Assembly (NCBI GenBank): GCA_007026445.1
Contig: VDMD01000035.1
Span: forward strand, 62,001-126,000
DNA length: 64,000 nt
Source: Schizophyllum amplum
Lineage: Eukaryota; Basidiomycota; Agaricomycetes; Agaricales; Schizophyllaceae
Direction: 5' to 3'
A model generated the notes under the pieces. The model saw only the letters and a list, made by a program, of their open reading frames with translations, was not told the DNA's origin and made no database searches. A program made the position numbers and the translations under genes. Positions 45,731 through 58,267 of this stretch are shown piece after piece. Position 1 is the stretch's first letter, and every line of letters begins with the position of its first letter.

Positions 45731-48254
45731 CTACTGCCCCGGTAACCATTCGCGGCACTTCGGCGACCCGCAATGGCAGCGAATCTGTCCAGGCAGCTTT
45801 CTTTTTCTCTTCTTTGTCGCCCCATCGTCCACAGCGAGCTCCGGGCTGTAGTCGAAAACGAGCTCAGTGTACGCGGGTATGTCGGTATTGGCGACAAATG
45901 CGACGTGAGGACGATTTTCCTAGGGCGTGGTGAGATGTGAGATGCGTATGCGTGAGGAGACGCTAAGGAAGGAGAAGAAAAGCGCAAACTGCCAGCATAT
46001 GATTTGGGAACATACCTCTGGGATAGTGTCCCAAACGACCGAGTACGTGGCGAGGTTCGGTCCGCAAGAGTGACTGAATGCGAAGTCAGTCAAGGAGCGC
46101 GTGCATTACGAGCAGCGTACTTGAGGAAGCGTGTCCAATTACCTACGCAGGTGTGAGATGAGCGGTTACAGCGGTAGGCAGACAACTCGCACCCATTCGC
46201 CATGCGTTGACCGTGTAGCGATTCACATGTTCGTTGTCGTCCGCACCCTCCTTGTTGTTGAGGTCTATACAGTAGACCTTCTCCTCGGCATCAAGCTTCT
46301 CTGCTGCCTCTCGCGTGCTATAATATGGCATAAAATTGCGCAAGCACAGGAAGAAAATTGATCACCCACATCAGCTGCCTGAGCACACGAAGTCAGCAAC
46401 ATAGTCGGACTGCCCATGAACTGCGCTCACCCAGAGAAAGTACCAATCACTTTTCCCCGCGGGATGGCCTTGGTGCTACGCACACCCCACCCGCGTTCCT
46501 TCGATTTGAAGATCTGGATCGGCACCGTGCGAGAGAGTTGTGCTACCCGGTTAGGGCAACTGACATCGCATGTGCAGTTCTACAGAAATCATCTCGTCAA
46601 GACCCCGCAGCAAGGGACGAGAGGAAGCATCGCACCTGGTTACACTCGACGACCTCGATTGGGTTCTGCGTTGCCGGTAAACCGTAGAGCTTCTGCCGGG
46701 AGCATTATAATGTCAGACCGAAAAGACCTTACCCTCACGGTCGTGCTCCCACGTACCGACTTTGCACTATATGCGAAGCGCGCCTTCCCGGCCGCATCCT
46801 TGATCGGTTCTGCTACCTCTTGACAGTCGCAGCCTCTTGGTCTACAGGTGACGCGGCGGTCCCCGCAATCGCACGACGCGAGGAAGGCAGGATCTGACTC
46901 CTCGACGCCTGGCCCTCTGATGAACGGCTGAGCAAGTCTGAGCATAATTAGTGACAGTACAACCATACTCACAGGTCATATCCTTGCTCTTTGTAGCAAA
47001 ATTCGCGAGGAAGAGACGTCGGAAACGCTTGACGGCCGGCTTCATCTACGAAGACGACGGAGGCAGCGCCGGTGCGTTCCAGTTCGTCGTCCATCTGCTC
47101 GCGGAGCTCCGATTCGGGCGTGACGCGGGCTTTTCCCTTGCCCTTGGCTACTCTACCAGAGATGTGAGGCATCACAGGAACGGAGAATTGAGGTGGTCGA
47201 GATGCAGTTGCCGGCGTCCTTCCGCTCGTCGAACCGCCAGTGGAAGTGGAAGCGTGAGTGGACGTTGACTTTACTGATCGTTGTATGACGATTTCCGGCA
47301 GCTGCTGGTTCTCATTGTCGTCGCTGTCCGAGTCCGAGGAGATGTCAATGACGTCGGCCTTTACAGCACGCGATGGTAGGGGTTTGATGGGTCGGCCCTG
47401 CATCGACGGTGTCGACAACGCTGTTGACGATGATGCCGCCGAGCTCGCTGGTCGCGCGGACCGGGAGACGGATGAAGAACCACTCTGAGTTGACCGCGCA
47501 CACCGAAGCCGAGGTGCTGACATAGCTGTTTTGTGCGAGCGCGAAGGTCGTCCGGACGCGGAAGGAGTACGCGCAGAAGTGCCGTGCACAATTGAGCCAC
47601 CACCGGATTCGGATTGTGGTGTAGTGTTCTGAAGGGGGGTCCTCCTCGACCCGGCCAAAGTTGTCGATCCTGCAGATGACGTGCTCCTTCTCGGCGGCGT
47701 GTCTCCCTGCGGGGCAGGCGAGCGCGACCGACTATCCGGAAAGACGAGCCGAAGGGCGTAGTCTTTACCGTAATGTTGCTCCTTCTCTTCGATAGCCTGA
47801 TCTAGCTCAAAGGTTGCTGCGAACAGAGGGTCTCGGGAAGTATTGACGGGGACGGTGGACGTCGCTTTTGCGGCTCGCATACGCGCCTTGGCCTGCTTGG
47901 TCTCGTATCGCTCTATATCAGCTTCACGAATATTGTTGTCATAAGTCGTGTTTGACCCGTCTGGCCGCTGCCATGTCGGCCATGTTACCTAGACAGGGAT
48001 CAAGACCAGTGTCAGCAGTTGATCCGCGTATGTTAAGGCCAACATACTTCGTATCTGAAGCCCGATTAGTAAGTCAGTAGAGAACCATGGTCAACAACGT
48101 ACACCATCTTTCCCTCGTAGCCGACTTCATGTCCAGTGATTTTAAACTCCCATTCACCATTGGCTTCCGCGCCCTCTGCGCCAGACCAGTCTTCCTCGGG
48201 AGTGGGAGAGCGACTCCAGAAAGGTGACTCGTTGCGTTCAACATCAGAGGGCAT
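45731..48254 (-). CDS. Chromo- and SET-domain histone H3K9 methyltransferase (KMT1/Clr4 type)
   Basis: Heterochromatin-forming lysine methyltransferase. Exon 1 (48254-48103) carries [19 protein letters not shown] 7-nt exon (48054-48048) adds YE, and exon 3 (from 47988) gives [17 protein letters not shown], together a chromodomain. A Ser-rich linker of about 290 residues follows. The pre-SET is [17 protein letters not shown] to [18 protein letters not shown]. The SET domain runs from [12 protein letters not shown] through GQLI (a 9-nt exon, 46378-46370), [22 protein letters not shown] and ELVFDYSPE. The post-[19 protein letters not shown] ends at stop 45731-45733. All catalytic and zinc-binding residues checked are present and all junctions are GT-AG in frame. 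Function in H3K9 methylation is by family. Confidence 0.93.
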
Positions 48255-50572
48255 CTAGCCTGTCCTGCAGCTACTAGGGATTAACGACTTTGGGTTTTAG
48301 CAAACGACGGTGAAAAGAGTCTAAGGACTCAAAGGAGGGCAGCCGACGCGGCAGCGCTGAGCACGCGTTCCGTCACATCACGCGAAGTTGGTCACTGTAA
48401 CGTACCGCTCTTCTCAACCTTCATTGCTTCGCAATGCTCCTCGAGCTCTCCATGCAGATAGTACAATTGTCATAGCCATCTCTCGCCCTCAATGTACTCA
48501 AGGTATCCGAAGATTTCGTGACATGCACACGACAAGACACGGAGACCGAAACGCTGTTTCCGCTAGTTTGACGGCACCGGGTTGCTCTCTCTTCATCATT
48601 GCCTGCCTGGAAGCTCCCCTCGTCATCCTTCACTGGCTCTTGTCCTTACAACTGACTTGGTCGTGTTCAACGCCACAGCTCATCACCGCTTACATTGTCA
48701 TGTGGCATCTGCCGATCCTGACATGAGAGCGTGGCCCCCAAACCGGACAAAAGCGGGAAATGTATCTGCGGCGGCGGTATACAAGACCCCCCTCTGGCTT
48801 TCGCTACCAACTCTTGGTCCAAATTATGGCTGCCCGCGTCGCATGCTGCTCTCGTTCGTCTTTCGCCATCCCTGGACCCTCCCATGCTACATCGCTTGGA
48901 CGTCTCTCATGTTACCTGCGACCATTCGGAAATCGAAGCCGGCCTGAGAATCGAGAGGCCCCCATTCAGGTGCGCATGTCCTGAGTCACGTAGAAACACC
49001 GGCACGCTGACGTGGCCCATCCAGCCAGCGCCCCGAGCTTCGGCGCCAGTCTACGCCCGCCGCCAACACGCAGTCATGATAAATTGCGCTTCGTGCATAC
49101 CTGGGACGGTGTCGCCGCATCGATGCGAGCTGGCTCAGATGACTTGGAAGCCCACCATGATCTGGAGGCTCACGATGGCCTGGAAGTTCATGATGACTCC
49201 TCCGGATCTTATAGCGTTTCCACGTCGATTGATTACTATCATCGCCGCTTGGGAGTGGTCGCCGCCTGAAGTGGGCGAGGGTGGGAGACAAGGTGCACTG
49301 TTCTGTGGGTTTTCTAGCATGCGCAGCATTCCCTTTCTTTCCTATCGCGGAAATCCCGCCCTGCGCGTCGTGCCTGCATCCGTATTGTCGCCGAGCGCTG
49401 TTGCACGGAATGGATTTTGGGCATGGCTAACGAGACGTATGGCATGCCGTCATTGACAGACATGAACCGCTTGAGGCATATGTGCGTTTGACTTCTCTCT
49501 CATGGGGTGTGCGATGACTTATCATGTAGAAAAGGGAATTTCCTGCCGGTCTTGATCTTCATCCCTGCGCGCATGAAGCCGTACTTAGGAAAAGGGCTCT
49601 TGTATCGCTCGTCGAGTCAAGGGTTTCCTCGCCCGAAATAAAGGCCGAATTTCCTATATCATTCGCGTTCTGGATTACCATCATGAAGGTACATAGCTAT
49701 CTCTTCCGGGATAAGGCGATTCATGCTAAAGTTCCGACAGTAGAGGGCTAGATCTCCTTGCGTGATGGAGGGTGTACGTAGGCTGGCATCCCGCATGAGC
49801 CCGGACCGCTGCGCAGTAACTTAGCCGCAAAAAATCATGCAGGTTCATTTGCTGGTGCGGGCCCTTGGACTGCCCGAGCAAGTCAAGTGATGTCTGACGC
49901 TGATGCCTGAAGCGTCGAAGCACGAATCTTTTCCTGTTCGGATGACTCCAGTAGCTCGCTGGGAACAAGTCTGTCTTGTCATATTTGCGCCCAGCTGCAG
50001 CTTAACTACCTGTTCTTTGCAGCCCGTCCTATTGAATCAGAGGATATCAAGTCAAGCCACCAAGTTGCCACAAACTCGGACGAGCCGTCATGCTACTGTA
50101 GTAACTTGCTTGCACGACAGGAGGCCTGCAAATCCTCTTCAGTCAACATACGTAGTTCGGCCCTTTAACTGGCAGGATGACCATCTCGCTGACGGAATGA
50201 CAGAGCCGGATGGCAACGCTAGTAGTGACTAGTATGACCTGAGAAAACGGTCGATTTTTGACGCAAATATTCGCTTCGAGGTATCCAGTAACACATATGT
50301 GACGCGGGCTGTCATTGCATAATATCCAGGTAATTACCAGGGAGGACAGACAACCAAGCAATGAAGACTCCACGGCCGTATGCGATGCGCTAGACAGTAC
50401 GGTACACTGTGCGGCCTGCGATGCCCTCGTCCATGTTCACTGGTCGTATTCCGATTCGTCCTACCGTTCACCTTCGTCCTTCCATTCCCCGGTCGCACCC
50501 TCTTCCCAGTGCTCCTTTGGAGGTTCCGCTCACGTCCGTTCTGCCTATAAGTACTCCCGACCGTTCAACCCC
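48255..50572. other. Intergenic region with one doubtful ORF
   Basis: A plus-strand stretch ending at 49269 encodes a repeated DLEAHHDLEAHDGLEVHDD motif and YYHRRLGVVAA, preceded by a possible intron (48969-49017, GTGCGC to CCAG). The upstream reading frame does not connect convincingly and no family is recognised, so I do not call a gene. The rest (49270-50572) shows no coding signal. Confidence 0.35.
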
Positions 50573-52290
50573 TCACATTCGCGCCTTGATCATCGCCTTG
50601 GTGCCCTCCGGGTCCAGCACCGCCTGCGGATATGGCAACTGCGTCGAGCGCATGTGCTCGGTGCCGCCGTCGACAGGGAGCACTTGCCCCGTCACGAAGC
50701 TCGCGGCGCCGGAGAAGAGAAAGACGGCGGCGTTTGCAATGTCGCGCATGTCACCCATACGACCGGCGGGGATGAGCTCGAAGCCATGTCTGGAACGGTC
50801 AGGGCCCTGTGGTGAGGTTGGTAAGTAGGAGGCGACGGAGAGGTGGGATGCCGGGGAGAGAAAACGACAGATGATTTGTGCTATGTCGACAGGACGAGCT
50901 TTGCAGAAACGTACAGATGAAGATACGCACCTTCGCCGACAGCCTGTCCATGCCTTCCGTTCCTGCGATAGGTCCGGGTGCGACAACGTTTGAACGCACG
51001 CCGTGCGGACCCTCTTCGACTGCGAGAACAGCGGAAAGCGCGTCGACGCCTGCCTTCGCCGCCGAGACATGCGCCTGGTAGGGAGTACCTGTCAAACGAG
51101 TCAGCTTGGGAGAACATCGAAATGTGCCGAATTGCCCATCTAGATGATAGGTCCGCGGTGCACGCCACAGACCGAGACTAAGCGCGAGCAGAGCCATATA
51201 AACAACCAACATACCGTTGTAATGGAGCGTCGCGCTCACGTGGATATACGCGCCCCGAGACTTGCGAACGTGGTCGAGCGTAGCCTTGATTGTGTTGTAG
51301 GTACCGATCTGTGCAGAAATGAGCGGCTGAATTTGTGGCATACTTGAGTGGAACGGGCGAGGCGGGCCGGTGACAGACGAGCCAGCAATTGAGGAGACGG
51401 GCCGGCAGAACACTCGAGGAGGCTTGGCGAACACGAGGGTCTGTACTCAGAAACAAAGAATGAAGAACGCACCGTGTCGATCTCCATGACCGTGCGGAAG
51501 CCGTTCTCCGAGAGTCCTGAGATCGGCGCGAGGAAGTTGCCCGCAGCGCCTATTGAAAGTGAGTGAGCACATCGGGACGGGGCAATTGTATGACAGGAAG
51601 AAAGGATGTCGTCAACGGAAATAGAAACGCGGTAGGCAGATCTCTTGTAGAAGATAATGGCTTGGAAGGAGATAGAATCGCTGAATGTAATATGGACACT
51701 CAAGTGATAGAGATGGACATTCAAAAGAGATAGAGATGAGCGTGGTCGAGATTGCGGGGTACCAAGATCGACGCAATGCAAGATAGGCGTATGCAAGATA
51801 GATGTCGCGCGCATTCAATTCATTGGGCGAGATTCACTCACCGCATATGACGAAGTCGATCCGGCCGTATTTCTCAATCGTCTTCGCGACGGCGTCCCTA
51901 AGCGTCTCGGGCTTGCGCACATCTCCCTGGCAGGCGAGGCACGTCTTGCCAGTAGACGCGGAGAGCTCTTGCGCAGCCTGTGTGAGGCGGTCAAGCCTGA
52001 GAACAGCGTCAACTTCTCGGCCGGAGACGCCACGTGAATAGCGCGTGCGTTCCCCAGCGAAACCTACTTCCGTCCAACTATGGTCGACTGTGCACCATGG
52101 CGCATCTTCGGCGAGCGTGAGTTATTCCTCCAATGATGCTCTCCAGAGGAATGCGTACAATGGCCTCCGTCATGGCGCGACAGATGCCTGAGCCGCCACC
52201 AGTGCAGAAGAGCACCTTGCCCTTGAAGATGTCAGGCTTGAAGACGTCCGTCGAGTCCACAATGGGCGCAACATATGCTGTGAGAGCCAT
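50573..52290 (-). CDS. Peroxisomal 2,4-dienoyl-CoA reductase (SPS19-like SDR)
   Basis: NADPH-dependent SDR for beta-oxidation of unsaturated fatty acids. Start at 52290. It has the cofactor motif [17 protein letters not shown], then YGRIDFVIC | [35 protein letters not shown] and the active region [23 protein letters not shown]. It continues [21 protein letters not shown] and [19 protein letters not shown]. It ends KARM, and ARM fits the PTS1 peroxisome-targeting pattern. The second exon boundary (about 52035-52150) does not join in frame by my reading. An unusual segment there replaces the expected HGADAAIVGR part, so one small lesion or a missed intron is possible. A ~284-nt intron (about 51558-51841) is longer than most here. 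Confidence 0.85.
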
Positions 52291-52807
52291 TTTGAGCGCG
52301 CTGATAAGAGTGGTCGGGAGAGGTAAGATGAGAGGTGAACCCAACGCTGATGACTGTATATAGGCGCTGAAGTAGCCGGATCGGTGCATGTTCGGGAGCC
52401 GGCAACGTCTCGGGCCGAAGGCCGATGACTCTACACACGTGATCGGAGTTCAACTTCGGCTGTGCACTGGCAGTCTGAGTGTGACCGACGAGTCGAGGAC
52501 CATGACTAGCCGAAACAAATTTGCTTATAATGTTGCTGAAGCTGAAGACGTGTTAACTTTAAGTTTCTACATCCTAAGCGCAAAAATCCGAGCTAATTCG
52601 GACTGACTGGGATAGGCCTGACTTACAGCTTCGCATACCTCGCTCTATCGTTACATTCTTCGACATCTACTTATACAACGATACCAGCTATGCCGTTCAT
52701 CTAATTTCAGCCAGTTCAACTGTAATTTCGGTCTGTCTTTCGTGGATTTCTGAGTAATCCGCGCAGCCTTCCTTCCGCCTTGGATGTTGTACGTAAGCCC
52801 GTAGCTT
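52291..52807. other. Intergenic region, no gene recognised
   Basis: It separates the start of the reductase from the stop of the phosphorylase, both on the minus strand. No coding signal. Confidence 0.45.
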
Positions 52808-54459
52808 CTACAACGCCCATGCACTGCCCTGCTCGGGGTGCGCTCGCTGCAGAGGTGTCAGTAAGGGCTCAGAAACTCAATGACACGGCAAATGGATATA
52901 GGCTCCCATCACGCATCCGCGTAGTATCAAAGCATGCAAAGTGCAACAAGCATATGGACTCATCATGTACGCACCTCAATTTCCACGCCAGCCAATGCGT
53001 TGAGGACACCCATCCCTGCCCAGCGTTCCACCTGCCCGACTCGTTCCGGAGAGACGAAGGCTCGGGAGGAACGCGAGGCAAAAACGATTTGCGCGGCAGC
53101 AACGCGAATTACCGTGTCGGGCTCGGCGACACGAGCACCTGACTCAGCCAAGTTCGCGTCGTTGGACTTCGTGGAACCCGCCGCGTCCGCGATGCTGGGC
53201 TTCACGGGTAGCGTGCGCTTGAGTCCCCAGGAGTGAGCGAGGTGGTACAAGTGGAAAGTCTCCATCTGGTTTGAAATGAGTACACTGGATGCCCCTAGCG
53301 AGAACGTGGCAAGATATACGTACCTCCAGTGTCGTCAGCCCTTCTACCTCCTTCAAAAGACGCGCAATGAGCCCTGCGTTGTGATCGGGGAAAGAGGTCT
53401 GTCGGCCTTGCGAAGAATAGAAACTAGACGTGCGTTAGCGAAGGATCCTCCAGCGGGGACCGTGGCGGACGGCTTTAGGTTGCATCCAATGTATCGCGCT
53501 CACCTGTCCGCAGATGCGTTCACAACTTCACCGAGAACGGGGGCCGGCCAATCCGCCGGCCTGACGGCCTCAAGCGCAGCTTGAACCTGCAAAATCCAAG
53601 TTAGCTACCGCGAAGCGCAAAGCAAGGACCATCGAGGGCTCAGTAGATAAAAGGGTAAGGAGGACCGCCACATACTCTGTCATGTAGGTCCTGGTCGGCG
53701 ATGACCTGCAAAGGTGGTTCAGGTGAACCGGGTGCCACGAGTCGTCGTCAGATTGCCACATACCGGCTTGCTGATCATATACGCGCCTTCCGCATCCTCC
53801 TCGTCTGTGCCGGCGAAGTCGAAATCGACATTTCTCCAGACGCTCACGCATGCGCGAGGAACAACGACCGTCCCCGGCTGCGTGTCGAGGAGCCCGCCGC
53901 AGGAGCCGAGCCTGCATGAGAGTATGTCAGGAGGGGGAATCGGCAAGTAGGTAGTGATAGGGGCAAAGTCGATCGCTACGCACCGGACGATTGCCATGTC
54001 GCCGACGACGCATTCGCGACACTCGCGCACGAAGAAGTCGAGATTGGGGGCGCCCTTTCATGGTGGTTGGACGTGAGCGCGAAGTGAGGTGAGAAGGGCG
54101 GATAGGGGACTCCCGGCAAGGAGGATGAAGGATCAGGTGGGGGCGGTAACTCACCATACCGATGCAAACGATAGACATGGGCACGCCCTTGTAGCGACCA
54201 GTAATCGTGAGGAAACCACGCTCAGAGGCAAGCTTGAAGGGAGCTGGCTTCTCATCCAGAAGGGAAGCTAGTGTGTGAGCCCGCGGCGCAGAGCCTACTG
54301 TTACCTACGGAAGCATGGTGTGATCAGGCGGGCTGGCGATAAGGTCGCGGGCGCTTACGATACGGTTCGCCACCTCGCCTGGGCGCACGCCCAAGTGCTG
54401 GAAGCGCCCTTCGGCTGTGCGTGGGAGGTCTGGGAACGCGTGAATCAGTGAAGAGCCAT
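52808..54459 (-). CDS. Uridine phosphorylase (nucleoside phosphorylase family)
   Basis: Cleaves uridine to uracil and ribose-1-phosphate in pyrimidine salvage. After a start at 54459 the protein runs HAFPDLPRTAEGRFQHLGV, GEVANRIVTVGSAPRAHTL, FKLASERGFLTITGRYKGV, then CIGMGAPNLDFFVRECREC, RLGSCGGLLDTQPGTVVVP and FYSSQGRQTSFPDHN. The C-terminal exon block METFHLYHLAHSWG is followed by a final exon ending HPEQGSAWAL. Introns are GT-AG and short. Near the start the frame is one base off: the ATG (54457-54459) reads into a stop after four codons unless one base is added before CTGATTCACGCG. It is either a deletion or a missed 5' exon. Confidence 0.85.
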
Positions 54460-57400
54460 AGAGAGTTCAGAGAACGTCGTACTGGCATCCTTTAGCGCGT
54501 CCTTCATCACGGCAAGATGAATCCGTGTGTCAATGTCGTGGGCGCCTTTATGATGCCGGCGATTGCCAACGGGAGTTGCCGGTAAATTCAGATCCCGACA
54601 TGGACGGTGGCGTCCAAAGACTGGTCGTTCGGTTCGTCCTTCACTCATTCTTTTATCCTCTCTGATCTTGTGCGATCTTCAAAGCTTCAGCAGACTTCAA
54701 CTTCATTGTCTTACCGCATACAGTTCGAAACTAAAGGTCAGCCCAGATGTTTCGTTTAATGAATTACGAGTTAGACGAATCAGCTGTAAATGATAGTTCC
54801 CTGAACGTCTGCCTTGGGAGACTATGTAAATGAGTCCGATGACTGACTGACATCAGCAACTTCCTTTGATTCCATCTCTAGGTAAGTAAGACAAAACACA
54901 ACAGCGAAAGGCTAGAGCAAGGCGAGGACTCAATCCATCCGGTCCGGCCGGGAATCATAGTTGCCGGTCTTCAAAACTTTTGAATGTGCATCAGATGTGC
55001 ATTCAACGCTGTTGAAATGCTGACTGAATTTCCGGCATAAACGTCCTCGAGCAAATGTGATGTCCCGATGGAAGGCCTTCACAATACATTCAGGCGGGCG
55101 CCGTGCTTTGTACCCGAAAAGGGACTGCGATAATACGCTTTGACGCTGAACTGACGCCCGAAAAGGCAACAAAAACCAACTGAGCTCCGGGCGCGCCCAC
55201 TGCCCTCATCCCCCCACGAGACCCCGCTAAAACCCTCCGTCCTGCTCTTCTCTGCGATATGTACCCTTCCCCCAATAAGATCTTGTGGTCTGGGAAACGC
55301 TGACGAACTTTGACGAACCAGTCGCCCATCGCCTCCCGCGCCCATGATTCCTCCCCCGAAATATCCGTCTGCGAACCATTCCCGCGCAAGCCCGCGCCCC
55401 ATTTCCACGATCGCCTTTCGTACCTGGGCCCTGGGCGCTCTGAGCCCCTCCGCGCTCGCCGCAAGCCCCGCCGCTGAGCGAAGCAACTGACGCCGCACGC
55501 TGCATCACGCGCAACAGATCTCGGCGAGCATTGCCTCCCCGTTCGAGACTCCTCCAGCAACGGCTGCCCCGAAAATCACGCCCCCTCCCCTCGAAGGGGG
55601 CGGTTGCTCGAGTCACGCGCGCTGATACCGCCTGCCCTACCAGCAGCAGCGCCCGCACGTCAAGTCGCGTTCCCGTGGTAGCTTTTTTGCACCCCCGGGC
55701 CCCTACCCTGGTACCCTCCTCCTTCGGATGCTGCGCGCCACACACGCGCCGCCCTCCCTCTGAACCTACTGTCAGTCATCTCTTCTCCAGCGACGGCCTG
55801 CGCACTGATCGTCTTCTCATGCCCCCGCCACCCACGCCGCCGTGCGCCCCCAAAGAATCCGATCACTGCAGGGTAGCAACAACCTTCCCCGCCTCCCATT
55901 GGGTGGCCATAGGCTGACTCACACAGAGTCGAACCACGCGACTCGAACCACGCAGGTCACGAGCCAACGGAGCAGATCCGCTCGCGAAGTCAGCCTCCAC
56001 ACGCACCAGCCAGGTCCCCGTCGGTGATATCCACTCTCCTGCTCTTGGCGCGATTTGGGCGCATCTGCGTCGTCTACGGCCCTCTACCCTGGGCTGACGG
56101 CAGACCCACGGTCCTGCTGTCGCCGCGCTGTGTCTGCGTCAAGGTCTTGTTTGACTTCGCGGTATCCCTGCGCGCCTGCTTCTGCCTCGGAAGTCTTCAA
56201 TACTCTTTTATCCGTCTCTTGGCGCGCACGTGCCCAGCATCGAAGGACTTTCATCGGGGCCCTACCTCGAGATCACCGAAATCGGACACCCGATGGGCGG
56301 GCGCGTAGAGGGGAGGTCATTTGACCATATGGACTTTCGAAATCTGCGCGGCTGCGCGCCGCAGACAGGCGGCGAGTAAGGATGGCTCGGATTGCGATCG
56401 CCGATATGGAATGGCCTTGCCCCGGCGCTCTCAGGTCGTTCTCGACAACCCGAAAGATCGTCCCTCAAACAAACGCTTCCTCTCGTGCTGCTTGTACGTA
56501 GCCGCCTTAACTCTGCGTGTGTTTCTCCTTGTCTTCCGGCCCTTCAACCTTCGCTGAAGATCTCCAGAATCGCGCTGAAAACTTTTTGCTGCAGTCTCAA
56601 TATGGTCCGCTTGGGCTTCGAAATCTTCCTCTCGTGAGTGGTCGGGCTTCTATAGGCTAGACCGATAGACTCTGCGCGGGACCGCGACAGGCTCTACTGG
56701 GGCTAGCCTACCCATTCTACCGAATTCAAGTGATTGACCGATCGGACCTCTATTGTGACGGTTCGAGCTCTATTCGAAGGGCTCTATTCGAAGGATTCTG
56801 CCAAGACGCTGCTTGTATGCGCTCTCAATTCTATTACCTAGTCAATTCTGCGTTGGCTGAATAGACAGCGGCTAAATGGGGGTTGTATGCCTCAAAGTAT
56901 GCGCGACAGCAACAGCGAGCGCAGTGTACGTGATGTGTTGCCTTTCGGCCACCTATCCACGGATTTAAATATTGACCCACTGATCGATGAGTGGAAAGCT
57001 GTGGAATGGGCCTTTACTCGGTCACTTGGTGGCATGTTGAACGCCGAAGTTGAATCTGCAGAACCGGCGAATATTCTCCACATTCTGGTCAAGTACGTTG
57101 TGGGGTACTGATGTATACTTAGAGCCCTGCTGAATGTCGATGGAAGTATACATTGGTACGCAGCTGGTATACAGGCGACCTTCGCGCTCTCCCCGGCAGA
57201 TCTCGCTGAATTGGATCGCTGGCGGGGCAGATGATGCAGAAGATCCAATACAGTCGGCACATTGCGGGGAAGATGGCAGGATTATAGGGACGGGTGAGGG
57301 GAGGGACAAGGGACGACGGGGAGGCGGTAGGCTAGGGATAGCAGCGCGAGCCAGGTGAGGTGGCAGCACGAGCCAGGTGGGGGTGTAGCGCATGCGCAGG

Positions 57401-58267
57401 CCATGTGGGGCTCAAAGCGCAGTCGATGGGAATAGGAATGGGGAATTGGGCGGCGCGGTGAAAGTTTAGGTTCGACGACCGGGCGAGCGAGGTCACCAGA
57501 ACTTCGCGTTGGGGGGTGGGGAGCAAGGGCGCCCATCGCTGGAGCTCGATGAGCGCATGGGCCTGCGTTGTGCTCAGTGACATGGGAATGCATGCTCTTT
57601 GTCGTACCACACCGGTCTCCGTGGGGCGGCCCCGACGATCGGTGGGAGGTCCCAGCACGCCTACTGCACACTGCTTATATGCGTCATACGCGCCACCAAG
57701 CCCTCTCTCCTCCGCGGACCGCGTGTGTCCCCCTTCACGAATTAATTCGACGCGCGAAGCACTATGAAGACAAACATGTTAGTCAGGAGGTTAGATAGAT
57801 CTACTATACACTATACAGGGGCAAATCAGCAAGCACAAGCACGACAGGCAGTAATAGATAGTACGTAGAGAATTGGAGACGGCGCTGAGAAGACGGGCTG
57901 AGAGGAGTTCAGAAAACGGGCCTCTAGGGCACGCCTAGTGATCCCCACTCCGCGCGCCGTCAGCGCCGCCTGCGGGTAGTAATATTTCGACGATTCGAGA
58001 ACGATGTGCGGGATATTGAACAGGGCGAGACGCACGGATAGAGTATACGTAGACGAGCAGCAGGAACGAATATATGGAGACAGCGAGCGTCCATCCAGGC
58101 CCAGAGACCGTCCATTGACCACACCAAGAAAACCCGAGGATAGGGAGAGAGAGGAGAGAGGATAGTATGTACATGCGCGGTAGGTTGCGGTTCGTTGGCG
58201 GCAGTTGGGAGCGCGAGGGGCGCCGCGTGGAAATTCTGCTGAGGCCCCCACGGAGCTAGCGAGAGTT
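54460..58267. other. 3.8-kb region without a recognisable gene
   Basis: Several GC-rich open frames overlap on both strands (for example 55227-55745 minus and 55531-55917 plus), but none has family features or a sensible exon chain. Around 55930 the motif GTCGAACCACGCGACTCGAACCACG is a short direct repeat. The part next to 58267 must contain the HMG-gene 3' UTR. Confidence 0.45.

Noticed and set aside
48731..49456. 241-codon plus-strand ORF
   Set aside because: Another frame in the same stretch looks equally coding (DLEAH repeat) and neither gives a consistent gene model.
55227..55745. 172-codon minus-strand ORF in the 54.5-58.3 kb gap
   Set aside because: Arg/Gly-rich with other frames open on both strands; no introns, motifs or family similarity.
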